Origin: Polyangiaceae bacterium
Lineage (GTDB): Bacteria; Myxococcota_A; Polyangia; Polyangiales; Polyangiaceae
Assembly (NCBI GenBank): GCA_016719945.1
Contig: JADJYE010000017.1
Span: 62,001-126,000, forward strand
Direction: 5' to 3'
Length of the DNA: 64,000 bases
Of the stretch, positions 1 through 8,835 are shown piece after piece. The position numbers were made by a program, and so were the translations under genes. The notes beneath the pieces were generated by a model. It was not told the DNA's origin, did not search any database, and saw only the letters and a list, made by a program, of their open reading frames with translations. Numbering within the stretch: position 1 is the first letter of the stretch; the number at the start of each line of letters is the position of its first letter.

Positions 1-699
1 CCGAGCTCGATCGGCTCAAGAACGGACCCCGCTGGGAAGACCGCCTTGCCGCCGCCGCGGACTCGCAGGCCGCGGCCGCCAAGGTGGAGCAGACGCGGGG
101 GATCCTCTCGCGGCTCGAGAAGGCGCAGCAAGGCGGAGGGGCCACGGGGGACGAGGTCGATCGCGCAGCGAAGCAGCTCGCGCAGGACGTCGCGAGCGCC
201 GAGGCCGCTGCCGCCCGCGCCAAGGGGTTCTCGTCCTCTCGGTCCGAGGACATCGCGGCCGCTCTGGCGCGTGTGGAGGCGTCGAAGGCGAGGGCCGAGG
301 AGGCCAGGGCGCGGCTCGACCAGCGGGTGGTGCGCTCGCCGATCGACGCCGAGGTGCTCGAGATCAAGGTGCGCGCCGGCGAGCTCACCCAACCAGGCAG
401 CGACCACCTGGTGACGATCGGGGACACGCGGACGCTCCGCGTGCGCATCGACATCGATGAGCGCGACATCGCGAAGATCGAGCGGCGCGCTCGTCAGGGT
501 GCGGCTCGTCGCGCAGCCCGGCTCCGAGCTGCTGGGGAAGGTGGTCGAGATCGGCCGGCGGATGGGCCGCAAGAACGTGCGCTCGGACGACCCAGTCGAG
601 CGCAGCGACTCGAAGATCCTCGAGGTCGTGGCCGAGCTGTCGGACCCTGGGCCGCTCGTGATCGGGCAGCGGGTCGTTGGGTTCGTCGCGGTGCCGTGA
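1..699 (+). CDS. HlyD-family periplasmic adaptor subunit, 5' end missing and frameshifted
   Basis: The C-terminal part of a membrane fusion protein, the periplasmic adaptor of an efflux or secretion pump. The gene enters from outside the window in the frame starting at base 3. An Ala/Glu/Lys-rich coiled-coil hairpin comes first (to about base 330), then the lipoyl/barrel-like stretch RVVRSPIDAEVLEIKVRAGE and VTIGDTRTLRVRIDIDERD. Around base 480-490 the reading frame moves by one base, and the beta-barrel end resumes as GALVRVRLVAQPGSELLGKV down to the stop at 697-699. The shift lies in a GC-rich run (agcggcgcgctc), so a sequencing error is as likely as a real mutation. The pump partners would lie upstream, outside the window. 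Confidence 0.75.
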
Positions 700-746
700 G
701 CTGGGCCGCGCGGGCGCGGCGCATGCCTCGTGCTAGCGTCCGGCCG

Positions 747-1889
747 ATGAGAGGTCGCCTCGCCTCGAGCGCCGCCGTGCTGATGCTGGGCCTCGCTTGC
801 CACGTGGAGCCGATGGTGCTGGCGCCGTGTGAAGACCCGAGCGCGCCGTGCTGGGCCGTTCGGCGAGAGACCCCGATCGCGGACGCGCAAGGCGACGGCG
901 TCACTCGCTTCTTCGCGGTCGGGGACATGGGCCAGCCCGACGCGACGAAGCTGGGCTTGTCTGCTGGCGCTGCGCACGTCGCGTCCCTCGTGCAGGCGGT
1001 GTGCGCGCGCCGAGGGGGATGCGACTTCGGCGTCATGCTCGGCGACAACGTCTACCCGAAGGGGATCGAGGGTGAGCCCCAAGCACGGTTCTTCAGCGAG
1101 CTGTCGCGGCGCTACTCGAACGACTGGACCCTCCCCCTCGTCTACGTGCTCGGCAACCACGACTACGATCCCTATTTCGCGCAGACGACGCGCGCGCGGG
1201 CGGAGCTCGAGCTGATCGCGAGGCTCCACGACGCACACGGGGGCGTGATCCGCGGGCGCGCCCACTTCTTCGACCTCTCGGCCGACCACGTCGACCTGTT
1301 CGCGTGGGACACGAACTACCTCGTCCACGCCTGCGGCGCTGCGGTCGGAGGGAGCCCGTCGTGCGTCGACTCCGGCGACGCCGCGCTCCGCGCCATCGAG
1401 CGGTCCGACGCGCCGTTCAAGGTCTGGCTCGGACACCACCCCATCCGCTCGAACGGAGAGCACGGCGACGCTGGCGAGCTCGAAGAGTGCCTCGCGCCGT
1501 GGGCCTGCGTAGGGATCTGGTCGGGGATGGGCCTTCGCCAGCTCGCGCTGCGGCACGTGGTAGGGAAGGCCGACCTCACGCTGTCGGGGCACGACCATGC
1601 GCTGCAGGTGTTCTCGGCCCCCGAGCTGCGTGGGACCGCCCTCGTCGTCAGCGGAGCAGGGGCGAAGACCACCCCGCTCGGCCGCGAAGAGCGCCGCGGC
1701 GCCGCTTGGCTCGCGGAGGCGATGCTCGGCTTCACGCTGGTCGAGGTTACCCAAGATCGCCTCACGGTGACCGTCTACGGGACGCCGGTCGCGGCGGGGG
1801 AGGTGCCCCTCGAGCTGCCCGAGGGCGCCGACCCTCAGCCCCTGTTCGTCATGCACAAGGACCGGGGCGGCGCGTGGGTGCGCGACTGA
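747..1889 (+). CDS. Secreted purple-acid-phosphatase-like metallophosphoesterase
   Basis: A 380-residue calcineurin-like phosphoesterase, probably exported and hydrolysing phosphate esters in the periplasm or outside the cell. The N-terminus MRGRLASSAAVLMLGLAC looks like a lipoprotein-type signal, although the lipobox is imperfect. The metal-ligand motifs appear in family order: GDMG near residue 55, GDNVY near 100, GNHD near 135, GHHP near 230 and GHDH near 280. The order and spacing resemble tartrate-resistant (type 5) acid phosphatases. The ATG at 747 is chosen because the signal peptide starts there. The same frame stays open upstream only as a continuation of the shifted HlyD frame. An in-frame ATG at 723 is an alternative start. 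The physiological substrate cannot be inferred. Confidence 0.85.
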   Translation: MRGRLASSAAVLMLGLACHVEPMVLAPCEDPSAPCWAVRRETPIADAQGDGVTRFFAVGDMGQPDATKLGLSAGAAHVASLVQAVCARRGGCDFGVMLGDNVYPKGIEGEPQARFFSELSRRYSNDWTLPLVYVLGNHDYDPYFAQTTRARAELELIARLHDAHGGVIRGRAHFFDLSADHVDLFAWDTNYLVHACGAAVGGSPSCVDSGDAALRAIERSDAPFKVWLGHHPIRSNGEHGDAGELEECLAPWACVGIWSGMGLRQLALRHVVGKADLTLSGHDHALQVFSAPELRGTALVVSGAGAKTTPLGREERRGAAWLAEAMLGFTLVEVTQDRLTVTVYGTPVAAGEVPLELPEGADPQPLFVMHKDRGGAWVRD

Positions 1890-1969
1890 GCGCGACGGCG
1901 CCGCCCGCTGCTCGGGCTTCGCTCTCGTGCGGCGCTCGGGTCACGACGCGAGTAAGCTACGCGCGCCGC

Positions 1970-2917
1970 ATGCCCCGCACCTCTGGTCCCAAGGAGCCCC
2001 TCGCCCCGCTCGATCGCGTCGTGAAGGAGCGCCTGTCTCTCACCTGGAACGCCGCGCGAGAAGCGATCAGGACCGGTAAGGTGTTCGTCGGCGAGCCCGG
2101 GGCGCCGGTGACCGATCCCCGCTCCCACGTGCGGCTCTCGGAGAAGATCGAGCTCGTCGCGTCCGCTCCCCGCCCCCACGTCGCCCATCGCGCCGAGCTC
2201 GAGCGGAGCGCCATCGTGCACGTCGACAACGCGGTCGTCGTAGTGAACAAGCCCGCCGGCGTCACCACGGTTCCGTTCGGCGACGAGTCGCCCGAGCAGG
2301 CGCGGCACACCCTCGACGCGCTCGTGCGAGAGATCTTGGCGCGGCGCTTCCCCGGAGGCCGCGGTCGCTCACCGCTCGGCGTGGTGCACCGCCTCGACAA
2401 GGACACGAGCGGGGTGATGCTGTTCGCGCGGACGCTCGAGGCGAAGAAGCACCTGGCGCAGCAGTTTCGCGTGCACTCGATCGGGCGTCGCTACGTGGCG
2501 CTCGTTCACGGCACGTTCGTGGGCAAGCGGACGCTCCGTTCGCACCTCGTCGAAGACCGCGGGGACGGCCTCCGCGGCTCGGCCCGCCCCGGACGCCGGG
2601 AAGGCCAGCTCGCTGTGACTCACGTGCGCGCGGTGACGCCCCTCGCGGGCGCGACCTTGGTCTCGTGCGAGCTGGAGACGGGCCGCACCCACCAGATCCG
2701 CATCCACCTCGCGGAGGCGGGCTACCCGATCGTGGGAGAGGCCGTGTACATTCGGGGCTACGGTGGTCCGAGGCTCGACGCGCCGAGGACCATGCTCCAC
2801 GCAGCGGAGCTCACCTTCGAGCACCCCGTCTCGGGGGAGGAGCTGAGCTTCGGCGTCGAGCCGCCGGAGGACTTCCGGCGGGTGATGCAGCGGCTCGCCT
2901 CTCGCACGGGCGCGTGA
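1970..2917 (+). CDS. RluA-family RNA pseudouridine synthase
   Basis: A 315-residue pseudouridine synthase that isomerises uridines in rRNA or tRNA. An S4-like N-terminal segment (about residues 10-65) precedes the catalytic domain. The signature HRLDKDTSGVMLFAR (about residue 142) contains the catalytic aspartate, and the downstream RTHQIRIHLAEAGYPIVGE block (about 240-258) is also typical. The length is normal for the family. The ATG at 1970 opens just after a GC-rich spacer and gives a complete S4 region (LDRVVKERLSLTWNAAREAI). The RluA, RluC and RluD subfamilies cannot be separated by eye, so no gene symbol is given. The flanking genes are unrelated, so it is probably transcribed alone. 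Confidence 0.9.
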   Translation: MPRTSGPKEPLAPLDRVVKERLSLTWNAAREAIRTGKVFVGEPGAPVTDPRSHVRLSEKIELVASAPRPHVAHRAELERSAIVHVDNAVVVVNKPAGVTTVPFGDESPEQARHTLDALVREILARRFPGGRGRSPLGVVHRLDKDTSGVMLFARTLEAKKHLAQQFRVHSIGRRYVALVHGTFVGKRTLRSHLVEDRGDGLRGSARPGRREGQLAVTHVRAVTPLAGATLVSCELETGRTHQIRIHLAEAGYPIVGEAVYIRGYGGPRLDAPRTMLHAAELTFEHPVSGEELSFGVEPPEDFRRVMQRLASRTGA

Positions 2918-2996
2918 GCCACGCGCCCACACGCGCCTCTGCCTCGCGCCTTCGTGCCACCTGGCAATTGCCGCGAAACCTCACGTATTCTGAGCG

Positions 2997-5075
2997 GTGG
3001 ACGCGCTCGACTCGATGAACCCATTGAACGCCAGCCAGCGGCTCGCTGATCGGTTCCTTCAGGAGCGGCGCGTCGCGCCCGAGCTCCGCGAGCGGGCGCA
3101 CAAACACGCGATGGCCTCGCGCAAGCGCCTCGAGGACGCGATCCTCGAGCTCGAGCTCGCGTCGGAGGCCGACCTGCTGCGGTACATCTCTGCGGGTCAC
3201 AAGACGAAGTTCGTCTCCACCGAGAAGCTGTTCAAGGCCAGCGTCGATCCGACGATCGTGGGGATCGTCCCCGCGAAGCTCGCCGAGCTCCACAACATCA
3301 TGCCGGTCCTGTACTCGGCGCAGACGGACTCGCTCTCCGTCGTGACCGCCGACCCGGACGACGTCGACGCGCTCAAGGAGCTGCGCATGGCCGCGAGCGT
3401 GAAGGCCGTGCAGCCGTTGCTCGCGCGTCCGGCTGCGATCCGCGCCGCGATCCGGCGGGCATATTTCGGCGATCCGGCGGCCTTCGAGCCGCTCATGGTG
3501 GCGATCCAGAAGGCGCAGGCGGCGAACGCGGCAGCGTCGTCGGCCTTCTCCAGCCGGGGTCAGACCGGGGCGGCTCCGTTTGGCGCGAGCGAGCCGGACG
3601 ACGCGCCGACCCAGGCTCGTGACGTCGGGTACGGCTCGATCCCGCTCGCGACGCAGGCCGAGACCTTCTCGTATTCGAACGTCACGCACTTCCAGCGGGC
3701 GCACGAGCCCGCGCCTGCGCCCGCGCCGCGCCCGGTGATGCCGTCTCAGCCACAGCTGGGGACGGCGCCCCAGCACCAGGCGGTCGCCCCGCACCCTCAC
3801 CTGCCCAGCCCCCCGATGCCGCACGCTCCTTCGGTGATGCAGCAAGCTCCGATGCAGCGCGCCGCACCCGCCCCCCAGGCGATGCCGATGCAGCAGGCGA
3901 TGCCGATGCAGCAGGCGATGCCGATGCAGCAGGCGATGCCCGCTCGGCCTGCGATACCGCTGGCGCCGCCCGCCAGGCCGATCCCGCAGGCGATGCCTAG
4001 CCCTCAGCCGGCGGTGCAGATGCCCCCGCCGGCCGCGCGCCCGCCGGCACCGTCGGCGGCGGACGACGAGGGGACGACGTCGATCCGCGATCCGATGGTC
4101 CCCTTCGCCACCCTCGTCGACGTCGCGCGCGCGCTGGTCGACGCGCTCGACGCGCAGCGGAGCCACTTCGAGGGCCACTCGAGCCTCGTCGCCGGGAGCG
4201 TGCGAAAGCTCTGCCTCGCGATGAAGATCCCGGAGCAGCGCTCGATGCACTATGAGCTCGCGGCGCTCCTGCACGACCTCGGCAAGGACGGCGCGCACCA
4301 CATCACGGCGCTCAACGTCGCGCGCCACGAGGCGTGTCGCGCCGAGGCCAAGTCGACCGTCGATGTCCCGCGGGCTTTCTTCCCGGACGCCAAGATCCCG
4401 CGCGACACGAAGAACGCGCTGCGGGGGATGTACGAGCGATGGGATGGTCGCGGCGTGCCGAAGGGGACCGCCGGCGACGCGATCGACCTCGGCGCGCGCA
4501 TGCTCTCGCTCTGCGACAGCTACGCGGACCTGGTGAACCACTGGGACAACCCCGCGGGTCGCAAGCTCGAGCCCGCCGCGGCGATCGCATACTTGCGCGC
4601 GCACAGCGGCTCGATCTTCGATCCCGGTGTCGTCGCCGCGCTGCGCGCCGACGTCGGCGCGATGAACCCCGCCGCCCTCAAGGAGCGACCTCGGGTCGTC
4701 GTGCTCGACGCAGATTTCTCGGCGACGGCTTTGGTCGAGATCGCGCTCATCGACCAAGGCTTCGATGTGCGCACGGTCGCCGACGCCGAGCAGGCCTTCA
4801 GGGAGCTTCAGGCGGTGACGCCCGTAGCGGTCGTGTGCGAGGCGGATCTCGACGGTCCCGAGGCCGGCCTGCAGCTGCGAGGTCGGGTGCTCGGAACGAG
4901 CTGGGGCCGCGCCTGTCCCACGTGGATCCTCGTCACCAAGCGCGGCGACCCCCAGATCGAGCAGATGGCGTTCGACCTCCAGTTCGACGACCTCGTGAAG
5001 AAGCCCGTCAAGGCCGACGACCTCGTCGGGCGCCTCAGGCGGATCGTCGAGCAGAAGTCGCGAGCCGGAGGCTGA
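2997..5075 (+). CDS. MshEN domain / HD-GYP-like domain / receiver-like domain protein
   Basis: A 692-residue regulatory protein. Residues 8-165 match the MshEN (type II secretion ATPase N-terminal) fold, a known c-di-GMP-binding module. A long Pro/Gln/Met-rich linker follows (about 200-355), including three exact 6-residue repeats. An HD-type domain (about 370-550) has GHSSLV and LLHDLGK. Its GYP-loop equivalent is YERWDGRGVPKG, so the canonical HHE and GYP residues are altered and phosphodiesterase activity is doubtful. The C-terminus (about 560-690) is receiver-like with VVVLDADF and a KKPVKADDL end, but Glu sits where the phospho-Asp is expected (VVCEADLDG). A GTG start at 2997 and an ATG at 3015 (MNPLNASQRL) are both possible. 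It is likely a c-di-GMP-responsive scaffold or effector; no target is visible nearby. Confidence 0.8.
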   Translation: MDALDSMNPLNASQRLADRFLQERRVAPELRERAHKHAMASRKRLEDAILELELASEADLLRYISAGHKTKFVSTEKLFKASVDPTIVGIVPAKLAELHNIMPVLYSAQTDSLSVVTADPDDVDALKELRMAASVKAVQPLLARPAAIRAAIRRAYFGDPAAFEPLMVAIQKAQAANAAASSAFSSRGQTGAAPFGASEPDDAPTQARDVGYGSIPLATQAETFSYSNVTHFQRAHEPAPAPAPRPVMPSQPQLGTAPQHQAVAPHPHLPSPPMPHAPSVMQQAPMQRAAPAPQAMPMQQAMPMQQAMPMQQAMPARPAIPLAPPARPIPQAMPSPQPAVQMPPPAARPPAPSAADDEGTTSIRDPMVPFATLVDVARALVDALDAQRSHFEGHSSLVAGSVRKLCLAMKIPEQRSMHYELAALLHDLGKDGAHHITALNVARHEACRAEAKSTVDVPRAFFPDAKIPRDTKNALRGMYERWDGRGVPKGTAGDAIDLGARMLSLCDSYADLVNHWDNPAGRKLEPAAAIAYLRAHSGSIFDPGVVAALRADVGAMNPAALKERPRVVVLDADFSATALVEIALIDQGFDVRTVADAEQAFRELQAVTPVAVVCEADLDGPEAGLQLRGRVLGTSWGRACPTWILVTKRGDPQIEQMAFDLQFDDLVKKPVKADDLVGRLRRIVEQKSRAGG
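3876..3940 (+). repeat. Three-unit 18-bp tandem repeat in a coding linker
   Basis: The unit caggcgatgccgatgcag occurs three times without a mismatch, followed by a partial fourth copy. It encodes (QAMPMQ)n inside the Pro/Gln-rich linker of the MshEN/HD-GYP-like protein. The 18-bp period keeps the frame, so copy-number change would lengthen or shorten the linker without disrupting the gene. Confidence 0.9.
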
Positions 5076-5091
5076 GCGCGAAGGCCGCGGG

Positions 5092-6174
5092 TCAGTCGTC
5101 GATCAGCTGCGCGACGTACCCGAGGCGCGCGACGTTGTCGAACAGCGGGTTCGGCAGCTGGAACGCCGGGCTCGCCTGGCCCACGGCGCTCGAGTTGTCG
5201 ACGACCACGTAGTAGAGGCCGCGGCGCAGAGGAAACTTCCGGGTGAAGGGCCCCGGCTGGACGGTGACGGACGCGATCGGCGGACCCGGAGGTGCGGTGG
5301 AGCCCTGCAGCTGGTAGGCGTTGCGCCAGATGTCGCCGCGCGGCTCGTCGATCACGACGAAGTCGACGGGCGCGGCGCCGACGAGGTTGCCCTTGAGGAC
5401 GATCGCCTGCCCGTCGCTCGCGACCTCGAACGGCCCCAGGAAGTCCTGCTGGTTCGCGTACACCTCCGCGGTCTCGTTGGTGAACGTGAGCTCGTCGTCG
5501 TCGTCGTCGACCATGATGGGCTTGAACGGACGCACTCCCGGCGGGAGGATCCCGAGCGAAAACTCCTTGCCCTCGTCGGTCTCGACGACGGTGAACCCGC
5601 GCGCGATGAGGCCGCTCACGACCTGGCCGCCGAAGACGTTCGCCGCCGGCCCCGCGGGGGTGATCACCCCCGCGATGTCGAGGATCTTGTTGTCGGTGTT
5701 GATGAGCTTGAACTCGGGGCCGCCCGCGATGCGCTTCATCTTGCCCCACACCCAGTTGCCGTCGTCGTGCAGGAAGAAGTCGAAGGCGTACTCCACCGCG
5801 GTCGTCATCGTGAAGCTCGTGCGCTTCGCGGTCGGCAGGTACGCGTAGCCAGAGCCCGAGATGTTCACGATGACGGTGCGCGACTGCTCGTCGATCGAGT
5901 AGCTGCACGACTCGGGGAAGTACCGGCCAATGGTCGCCGAGCGCTCGCCGTTCAGCTTCAGCGGCACGCTCGTCTTCAACACCTCGGGGCAGATCCGCTC
6001 GGACCCGTAGGTCTTGAAGGCCCACCAACGGAGGTTGGGGTCTCGGTTGATGATCGCCGCGCAGCTCGTCGTGCTCGCGGCCGTCGTCAACAGGAGCGCC
6101 GTCACGGCGCCGCTCGCCACGCGGGAGCGCAGGTCGTTTCGCAAGGAAGCCTCCGTCAGAGCACGAGCCGCCAT
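5092..6174 (-). CDS. Conserved hypothetical exported protein
   Basis: A 360-residue protein that I do not recognise. The N-terminal segment VASGAVTALLLTTAASTTSC (about residues 19-38) looks like a signal peptide with a weak lipobox, so it is probably an envelope lipoprotein. The remainder is predicted beta-rich with repeated hydrophobic strands. An acidic stretch (VDDDDDELTF) lies near residue 230. The C-terminus resembles a carbohydrate-binding or jelly-roll fold (GPFTRKFPLRRGLYYVVVDN), but this is only an impression. The ATG at 6174 overlaps the end of the upstream minus-strand gene by 19 bases, suggesting co-transcription. A downstream GTG just before the hydrophobic segment is an alternative start. 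Confidence 0.6.
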   Translation of the reverse strand: MAARALTEASLRNDLRSRVASGAVTALLLTTAASTTSCAAIINRDPNLRWWAFKTYGSERICPEVLKTSVPLKLNGERSATIGRYFPESCSYSIDEQSRTVIVNISGSGYAYLPTAKRTSFTMTTAVEYAFDFFLHDDGNWVWGKMKRIAGGPEFKLINTDNKILDIAGVITPAGPAANVFGGQVVSGLIARGFTVVETDEGKEFSLGILPPGVRPFKPIMVDDDDDELTFTNETAEVYANQQDFLGPFEVASDGQAIVLKGNLVGAAPVDFVVIDEPRGDIWRNAYQLQGSTAPPGPPIASVTVQPGPFTRKFPLRRGLYYVVVDNSSAVGQASPAFQLPNPLFDNVARLGYVAQLIDD

Positions 6175-6935
6175 CTCACTTCGGGGCGGATCTCGAGGTG
6201 GAAATGATTCTCGTGGGCCTGGTCGTAGTTGGGGGACAGCATCGACGTGAACAGCCGAAGATCGTCCGCGTCGCAGAAGATCGCGCGCAGCTCCTGAGCG
6301 TCGGCGCTGCCGGCGGCGCGAGCTTCCTTCGTGCAGGGCGCCTGTCCGCGCGCCGGCTTCCAGTCGCGAAGGACCACGAGGTCCTTGGGCTTCGCGCCGC
6401 CGCTCGATTTCTTCACCAGGCGCCGGAGGTCGATGGCGAGGCCCCCAGGGTGGCGAATCGCGTGTTTGTCCGCCGGCCAGGACTTCGCGGGGGGACGCCA
6501 GGCCGAGAAGATGAGGGCCTCCTCGATGTCGCGCTTCACCAGCAGGGCCGAGAGATCGTGGAGCGCGAGGACGAGGCGACAGTCCATGATCTCGTGCGGC
6601 GTGTCGGCGCGCTCCGCCGGAGGCAGCTCGGTGCGGTACAGCACGCCTCCGAGCGGACCCTTCAGCCGCACGGGGATCGCCACGCCACGGGCCGACTCGA
6701 CCTCCGCGAACTGGACCTTGCGCTGTCGGAGCTCCCGCAGGCAAGCCGTGCCGGTCAGCGCAGCGTACTTCGCGGCGGGCGTCTCTGCCCACCCGGCCTC
6801 CTCCGTCACGCGGGGCTTCTTGGGCTTACGCTTCGCGGGCTTCGCCAGGCCGCCAGCGGCCCAGGTGACCGCCAAGGCGCACACCAGGGCGACCAAGCGG
6901 GCACGGGCGGACCGTCTGGGTCGGGGCGCGAACAT
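6156..6935 (-). CDS. Extensin-like / LAS-type zinc peptidase domain protein
   Basis: A 259-residue exported protein with an Arg-rich N-terminus and a hydrophobic signal segment (LVALVCALAVTWAAGGLA). The C-terminal two thirds match the bacterial extensin-like family, which is related to LAS (M15/M74) peptidoglycan peptidases. The motif HPGGLAIDLR (HxxGxAxD) and the late ENHFHLEI (HxH) supply the usual zinc ligands. A CLREL start and a MDCRLVLALHDLSALL helix are also typical. By family it probably cleaves or binds peptidoglycan peptides. It is followed directly by the overlapping lipoprotein gene, so the two may act together in the envelope. The start is the ATG at 6935, in the 120-bp divergent region shared with hrcA. 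Confidence 0.75.
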   Translation of the reverse strand: MFAPRPRRSARARLVALVCALAVTWAAGGLAKPAKRKPKKPRVTEEAGWAETPAAKYAALTGTACLRELRQRKVQFAEVESARGVAIPVRLKGPLGGVLYRTELPPAERADTPHEIMDCRLVLALHDLSALLVKRDIEEALIFSAWRPPAKSWPADKHAIRHPGGLAIDLRRLVKKSSGGAKPKDLVVLRDWKPARGQAPCTKEARAAGSADAQELRAIFCDADDLRLFTSMLSPNYDQAHENHFHLEIRPEVRWRLVL

Positions 6936-7055
6936 GCTCTTTCGACGAGAGCGTAGCCGATCCGATGCGGAGCGACCCCGCGGGGCAGGTGAATTCCGTG
7001 GCTACGACGTTGACCGGAGCGATTTCCGCAGGGAAACTTCAGGGTAGCCGTAGCC

Positions 7056-8091
7056 ATGTTGTCTCCCCGCGCTCGAAGGATCCTCTTCGCGGTCGTCACC
7101 GAGTACATCGAGACCGGGACGCCGGTCGGCAGCCGCACCCTTTCCAAGCGCCGCGGGCTCGATCTGTCCGCCGCCTCGATCCGCAATGTGCTCAGCGATC
7201 GCGATGACGCCGCGTACCTCTTTCAGCCGCACACGTCCGCTGGCCGCATCCCCCACCGATCGCGCGATCCGGCTCTTCGTCGACACCCTGATGGAGATGA
7301 AGATCGTGCCCACGGAGGATCGCGCCAGCCTGCGCGCGCGCGTCGCCGACATCTACGCGAACAGCGAGGATCCTCTCGCCGACAGCGGCAAGCTGCTGTC
7401 GCAGCTGAGCGGAAACGTCGGGGTCGTGACGCGCCAGAGCCGCGGCCGTTCGCTGCAGCAGCTGCGCTTCATGCCGACGCGCCCCGGGCAGATGCTCGCG
7501 GTGCTCGTCTTTCAAGACGGGTCGGTCGAAAACCGCTTCGTGCCCGTCGACGGGCCCATCCAGGAGGCGGAGCTCACGAGGATCCACAACCTCCTCTCCG
7601 ACGTCATCGAGGGCCGCTCGCTCGGTGAGGTGCGTGAGCTGTTCGCCCGGCGTTTGGCGGATGATCGGCTCGCCATCGACGCGCTCAAGCGCAAGGCCTT
7701 CGACCTCGCGCACCGCGCCATCGCGGGCGTCCCCGACCGCAGCACCGTGCGCATCGAGGGGCAGCGCAAGCTGCTCGACATGCCCGAGTACGGCGACATC
7801 GACAGGCTCAAGCGCCTCGTCGTCGCCCTGGAGGAGCGCGAAGAGATCGTGGGGTTGCTCGACAAGACCCTCGCCGCCGGAGCCGTCACCGTCTTCGTCG
7901 GCAGCGAGACGGGCGAGCTCGGCGACGGGCAGCTCAGCCTGATCGTCGCGCCGTACGCCGAGAATGGTCAGGTCGCCGGGGCGCTCGGGGTCCTTGGACC
8001 GACGCGGATGGACTACGCGAAGGTGATGCCGCTCGTGGACGCCGCGGCGGCCGCCGTGACCGACGCGGTGAGCAACGCGACCCGGCGCTGA
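7056..8091 (+). CDS. hrcA: Heat-inducible transcription repressor HrcA (frameshifted)
   Basis: HrcA represses class I heat-shock genes by binding CIRCE operators. The N-terminal winged helix is clear: MLSPRARRILFAVVTEYIE, TPVGSRTLSKR and ASIRNVLSD, ending LFQPHTSAGRIP. At 7250-7254 a run of five C (atcccccaccgat) shifts the frame. With one C fewer the product continues as PTDRAIRLFVDTLMEM, the expected HrcA sequence, through the effector domain to 8091. The block SDRDDAAYLF differs from the usual SDLEDAGYLF. Because HrcA is conserved on both sides of the break, a homopolymer sequencing error is the simplest explanation. No CIRCE-like inverted repeat was found upstream of this gene, grpE or dnaK. 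Confidence 0.88.
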
Positions 8092-8094
8092 CTC

Positions 8095-8113
8095 GTCCGA
8101 CCGGAGGTCGGAC
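8095..8113 (+). terminator. Hairpin after hrcA
   Basis: A perfect 7-bp stem (gtccgac / gtcggac) with a 5-base loop lies 3 bases after the hrcA stop. No T tract follows (cagcaagcccccc), so rho-independent function is uncertain. Confidence 0.35.
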
Positions 8114-8196
8114 CAGCAAGCCCCCCCTAGTTGGGAGCCGGCATCACGCCCGCGTTGGCCTCGCTTCTCTCGGCCTGATCGCGGGCTATGCCGGCT

Positions 8197-8703
8197 CTAG
8201 CTCGAGGCGCGCTTCTCGGCGGCCTGGCATTTGTCGCACACGCCGTACATCTCGTGTTTGTGCGACGTCACCCGGAAGCCGTAGCGCACGGCGACCGCCT
8301 CCTGCAGGCGCTCGATCTTCGGCTCCTCGAACTCGGTGATCGTCCCGCACGTGGTGCAGATCAGGTGGTCGTGGTGGTCGTCGTCGTCGTCTGCGAGCTC
8401 GTACCTGGACAGCCCGTCGCCGAAGCGGCGCTCTGAGGCCACGCCGCACTCCGCGAGCAGCTTGAGCGTGCGGTAGACGGTCGCGTACCCGATCCCTCGA
8501 TCCTGCGCTCGCACCTCCCTCAGCAGGTCCTCGATGGTGAGGTGTGAGCCACCCTCGAAGAACGTGTCGACGATCAGGCGGCGCTGCGCGGTGCTACGCA
8601 GCTTCTTCTTGGCCATGTACGTGTCGAGCCGCTCGCGCAGCCGCTGGCGCGCGACGGAGGTGATCGATCGCTCCGAGGGCGAAGGCGGCGGGATGCGTGC
8701 CAT
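8197..8703 (-). CDS. fur: Fur-family transcriptional regulator
   Basis: A 168-residue metal-dependent repressor. The DNA-binding domain includes RSTAQRRLIVDTFF, HLTIEDLLREV and IGYATVYRTLKLLAECGV. The dimer/metal domain has the acidic-His stretch ELADDDDDHHDHLIC. Two CxxC pairs, CTTC and CDKC, form the structural zinc site. About 30 extra N-terminal residues precede the usual Fur start, so an internal ATG at MAKKKLRSTAQ is a possible alternative. The family could be Fur, PerR or Zur. The DDDDHHDH region and overall look fit Fur best, but the sensed metal cannot be fixed from sequence. It is divergent from the MFS gene across about 130 bases, where its own operator may lie. Confidence 0.85.
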   Translation of the reverse strand: MARIPPPSPSERSITSVARQRLRERLDTYMAKKKLRSTAQRRLIVDTFFEGGSHLTIEDLLREVRAQDRGIGYATVYRTLKLLAECGVASERRFGDGLSRYELADDDDDHHDHLICTTCGTITEFEEPKIERLQEAVAVRYGFRVTSHKHEMYGVCDKCQAAEKRASS

Positions 8704-8835
8704 GGTCTGGCACTGATTACGCGCATGAGCGCGGTCGTCAAGCCAGCCGGCCTCCCTCGACAACCGAGGTGTTGCTCGCCAGCGCGCAGCGAGCCCCGCC
8801 CCACGCGCGGGCGTCGTGTACGTTGGGCGCACCGC

